NCBI RefSeq assembly: GCF_029893965.1
Contig: NZ_JARXXP010000015.1
Coordinates: forward strand, 1 to 64,000
Direction of reading: 5' to 3'
Length of the DNA: 64,000 nt
DNA from: Paenibacillus sp. PastM-3
GTDB taxonomy: Bacteria; Bacillota; Bacilli; Paenibacillales; Paenibacillaceae
Shown here: piece by piece, positions 61,938 to 64,000 of the stretch
How positions within the stretch are numbered: the first letter of the stretch is position 1
Layout: each line of letters begins with the position of its first letter
The notes under the pieces: generated by a model
Told to the model about the DNA's origin: nothing
The model's input: only the letters and a program-made list of their open reading frames with translations
Database searches by the model: none
Position numbers and translations under genes: made by a program

Positions 61938-63311
61938 GTGGGCAGAATCCGGAAACGGCTTATCTCCTTTACTGTCGCTATCCTGCTGCTGATGCTGTGC
62001 ATACCGGCACTGGCAGGTGCAGCCGCATCATCCGGGTCAACACGGCCGGCCGGAGAAGTCAAAAGCGGCCCTGTATTTATCATTCCGGTTGAACATGAGA
62101 TTGAACGCGGGCTGCAGAGCTTTCTGGAGCGCGGATTTGCAGAGGCGGCCAACTACGGGGCGGTTCTGATTGTACTGGAGATTGATACACCGGGGGGACT
62201 GGTGAATTCTGCAGAACAGATTGGTTCACTGATCAGGGACAGCGACATTCCGGTTACAGCTTTTATTAAGGGCGACGCTGCGTCGGCAGGCAGTTACATA
62301 GCGTTGAACGCAGACAACATTATTATGAAGCCAGGAAGCATGATCGGCGCGGCATCACTTGTAGACAGGGACGGCAACAGTGTGGATGACGCCAAAATCG
62401 TCTCATACTGGAAATCCAAAATGGTCGGGGCAGCCATGCTGAACGGCCGTGATCCTGACATAGCTGCAGGAATGATGGATGTGAACCTGGTCGTGAACAA
62501 GCCTGAGCTTGGCGTGAACAAGGCGGCAGGACAGCTTATTGCGCTGACCAGTGACGAGGCGCTGAAAGCGGGCTATGCCGAGCATTTGGCTGCCACACCG
62601 GAGGAAGGCGTTGCCTGGCTGGGCTACTCTACTGACGACATTTTTCACGTTAAGCAGACCGGGGCCGAGAAAGTGTCGCATTTTCTCACTAATCCGGTAG
62701 TCATGACGATTCTGCTCTTTATCGGGATTGCCGGGATTGTCATTGAACTGCTGGTGCCGGGCTTCGGGGCTCCGGGCATCGTCGGTACGCTGGCCTTTGC
62801 CCTGTATTTCTTCGGCAACTATGTGGCCGGCTTCGCCGGAGCGGAGACATGGCTGCTGTTCATTCTGGGGCTTGTCATGCTGGTGCTGGAGCTCTTTGTG
62901 CCAAGCTTCGGCATACTCGGGCTGCTGGGTTCAGTCTGTCTGATCGCGGGCGTTGTGCGGGCAGCCTTCAGCTATACCCACGCCCTGCTTAATCTCGGGA
63001 TCGCATTTGCTGCTGCGGCGGTAGTCATTGCGGTCGTTGTGGTTGCTTTCAAGGAGCGCGGCATCTGGAACCGGTTCATTCTCAGGGAGAGTCTGACTAA
63101 AGAAGAGGGCTTTGTGCCTGCACTGGAAAAGCTCAGCCTCATTGGCGCAGCAGGAATGAGCCTTACTCCGCTCCGTCCTGCGGGAACAGCCATGATCGGC
63201 GGAGAACGGGTGGATGTAGTTACTGAAGGCAGCTTTATCAATCCTGACCGGCCTATTGCCGTGGTGAAGGTGGAGGGCGGCCGTGTGGTGGTAAAGGAAG
63301 CAGCGGAATGA
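61938..63311 (+). CDS. NfeD family membrane serine protease
   Basis: Membrane protein of 457 residues, long NfeD form. A signal or anchor helix (~8-28) is followed by a ClpP-class protease domain facing outward (~40-230; LEIDTPGGLVNSAEQIG and the nucleophile Ser in GDAASAGSYIAL, ~116). A block of four to five helices (~255-375) and an OB-fold soluble NfeD domain (~395-457, LRPAGTAMIGGERVDVVTEG) end it. Such proteins act with flotillins encoded next to them. GTG start with GAGGGGAGG upstream; an ATG two bases earlier is out of frame. Corresponds to the YqeZ position in Bacillus. Confidence 0.92.
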   Translation: MGRIRKRLISFTVAILLLMLCIPALAGAAASSGSTRPAGEVKSGPVFIIPVEHEIERGLQSFLERGFAEAANYGAVLIVLEIDTPGGLVNSAEQIGSLIRDSDIPVTAFIKGDAASAGSYIALNADNIIMKPGSMIGAASLVDRDGNSVDDAKIVSYWKSKMVGAAMLNGRDPDIAAGMMDVNLVVNKPELGVNKAAGQLIALTSDEALKAGYAEHLAATPEEGVAWLGYSTDDIFHVKQTGAEKVSHFLTNPVVMTILLFIGIAGIVIELLVPGFGAPGIVGTLAFALYFFGNYVAGFAGAETWLLFILGLVMLVLELFVPSFGILGLLGSVCLIAGVVRAAFSYTHALLNLGIAFAAAAVVIAVVVVAFKERGIWNRFILRESLTKEEGFVPALEKLSLIGAAGMSLTPLRPAGTAMIGGERVDVVTEGSFINPDRPIAVVKVEGGRVVVKEAAE

Positions 63312-63363
63312 GCTGCGAATGTAGAATGATTTTTAATAAAAGTAACGGAGGTTGGGAACAGGT

Positions 63364-64000
63364 ATGGGCGAAGCTTCTTTGATTCCTATTTTGCTGATTG
63401 CGGTTGTCGTGATCATTGTATTGAGTGTATTCTTCAGCTTCTTCCCGGTTATGCTGTGGATTTCCGCATGGGCATCCGGTGTAAGAATCAGCATTATTAC
63501 GCTGGTGGCGATGAGACTGCGCCGGGTAACGCCAAGCCGGATTGTTAATCCGCTGATCAAGGCTACCAAAGCCGGACTGGGTCTTAACATCAACCAGCTG
63601 GAGAGCCATTATCTCGCCGGCGGTAACGTTGACCGGGTTGTCAATGCGCTGATCGCGGCGCAGCGGGCCAATATTCCGCTTGAATTTACCCGTGCGGCGG
63701 CAATTGACCTGGCAGGGCGTGACGTGCTGCTGGCGGTGCAGATGAGTGTTAACCCGCGTGTCATTGAAACACCGATTGTAGCTGCAGTTGCCAGAAACGG
63801 GATTGAAGTTAAGGTAAAAGCCCGCGTGACTGTCCGCGCCAATATCGACCGGCTGGTCGGCGGTGCGGGTGAGGAAACCATTATTGCCCGTGTCGGCGAA
63901 GGGATTGTTACCACGGTAGGTTCCAGTAATTCGCATAAAGACGTGCTGGAGAATCCGGATTCGATTTCCCGGACTGTTTTGTCCAAGGGGCTTGACTCCG
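63364..64000 (+). CDS. floA: flotillin-like protein FloA (partial, cut by window end)
   Basis: The first 212 residues of a flotillin-type scaffold of membrane microdomains. An N-terminal hairpin membrane segment (SLIPILLIAVVVIIVLSVFF, ~5-24) is followed by RISIITLVAMRLRRVTPSRI and a PHB/SPFH-like domain (VNPRVIETPIVAAVARNGIEV, ~136-156; RVGEGIVTTVGSS). Bacterial FloA has about 330 residues, so about a third is missing on the right. GGAGG precedes the ATG. Partner of the NfeD protein upstream. Confidence 0.95.
   Translation, partial: MGEASLIPILLIAVVVIIVLSVFFSFFPVMLWISAWASGVRISIITLVAMRLRRVTPSRIVNPLIKATKAGLGLNINQLESHYLAGGNVDRVVNALIAAQRANIPLEFTRAAAIDLAGRDVLLAVQMSVNPRVIETPIVAAVARNGIEVKVKARVTVRANIDRLVGGAGEETIIARVGEGIVTTVGSSNSHKDVLENPDSISRTVLSKGLDS

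Overview
The window is a piece of a Paenibacillus-like chromosome (Bacillota, endospore former). This rests on sporulation genes (gpr, spoIIP), a CIRCE-controlled hrcA-grpE-dnaK-dnaJ operon, AGGAGG-type ribosome binding sites with frequent TTG/GTG starts, moderate GC content, an SLH-anchored protease, and a gene order matching the Bacillus holA-rpsT-gpr-spoIIP-yqxA-lepA-hemW-hrcA-grpE-dnaK-dnaJ-prmA-rsmE-mtaB...rpsU-yqeY-nfeD-floA backbone. No tRNA, rRNA, CRISPR array, prophage or transposase was seen.

Layout. 0-2.4 kb: a divergent KDG kinase / KDPG aldolase pair next to a 52-bp tandem repeat. 2.6-5 kb: a small unknown gene and an ECF sigma / anti-sigma pair. 5.4-20.1 kb: the conserved backbone from holA to dnaJ, with an ArgR-type operator in front of an acetyltransferase and a hypothetical membrane-anchored protein inserted. 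20.3-32.8 kb: accessory block with a 1368-residue subtilisin-SLH protease, small stress-like and hypothetical genes, a soluble PAS-MCP signalling protein, an MHYT-PAS-GGDEF-EAL c-di-GMP enzyme, a second sigma factor with a DUF4179 partner, and a 3-methyladenine glycosylase. 33-37 kb: backbone again (prmA, S2P protease, rsmE, mtaB). 37.5-47.2 kb: accessory block with a NUDIX enzyme, an eight-repeat BIG2 protein, an ECF transporter (S, fused A-A', T), a Na/Pi transporter, an rRNA methyltransferase and a Fur-box locus with a frame-disrupted gene. 47.3-59.6 kb: the DNA break repair set addB-addA-sbcD-sbcC with a LexA-like box in front. 60.6-64 kb: HIT, rpsU, yqeY, nfeD and the start of floA, cut by the window edge.

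The most interesting material is non-coding. (1) A leader motif (GAGTTTTGnACGAAG ... ACAAAACTTTTAGGAGG) stands twice in tandem before gpr and once before prmA, its stem ending at the Shine-Dalgarno sequence. (2) Two homologous ~185-bp arrays of palindromic ~25-bp units lie 22.6 kb apart with the same internal spacing. (3) A self-contained ~110-nt RNA candidate after sbcC has its own extended -10, a perfect three-way junction and a U-tract; its loop is complementary to Shine-Dalgarno sequences. (4) A Fur-controlled small ORF is followed by a gene whose frame is broken at a 17-bp imperfect duplication. (5) A canonical tandem ARG box overlaps the promoter of an N-acetylglutamate-synthase-like gene.

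Coordinates and motifs were read by eye; no similarity search, folding program or expression data was available. Starts differing from the longest open frame were chosen from visible ribosome binding sites.
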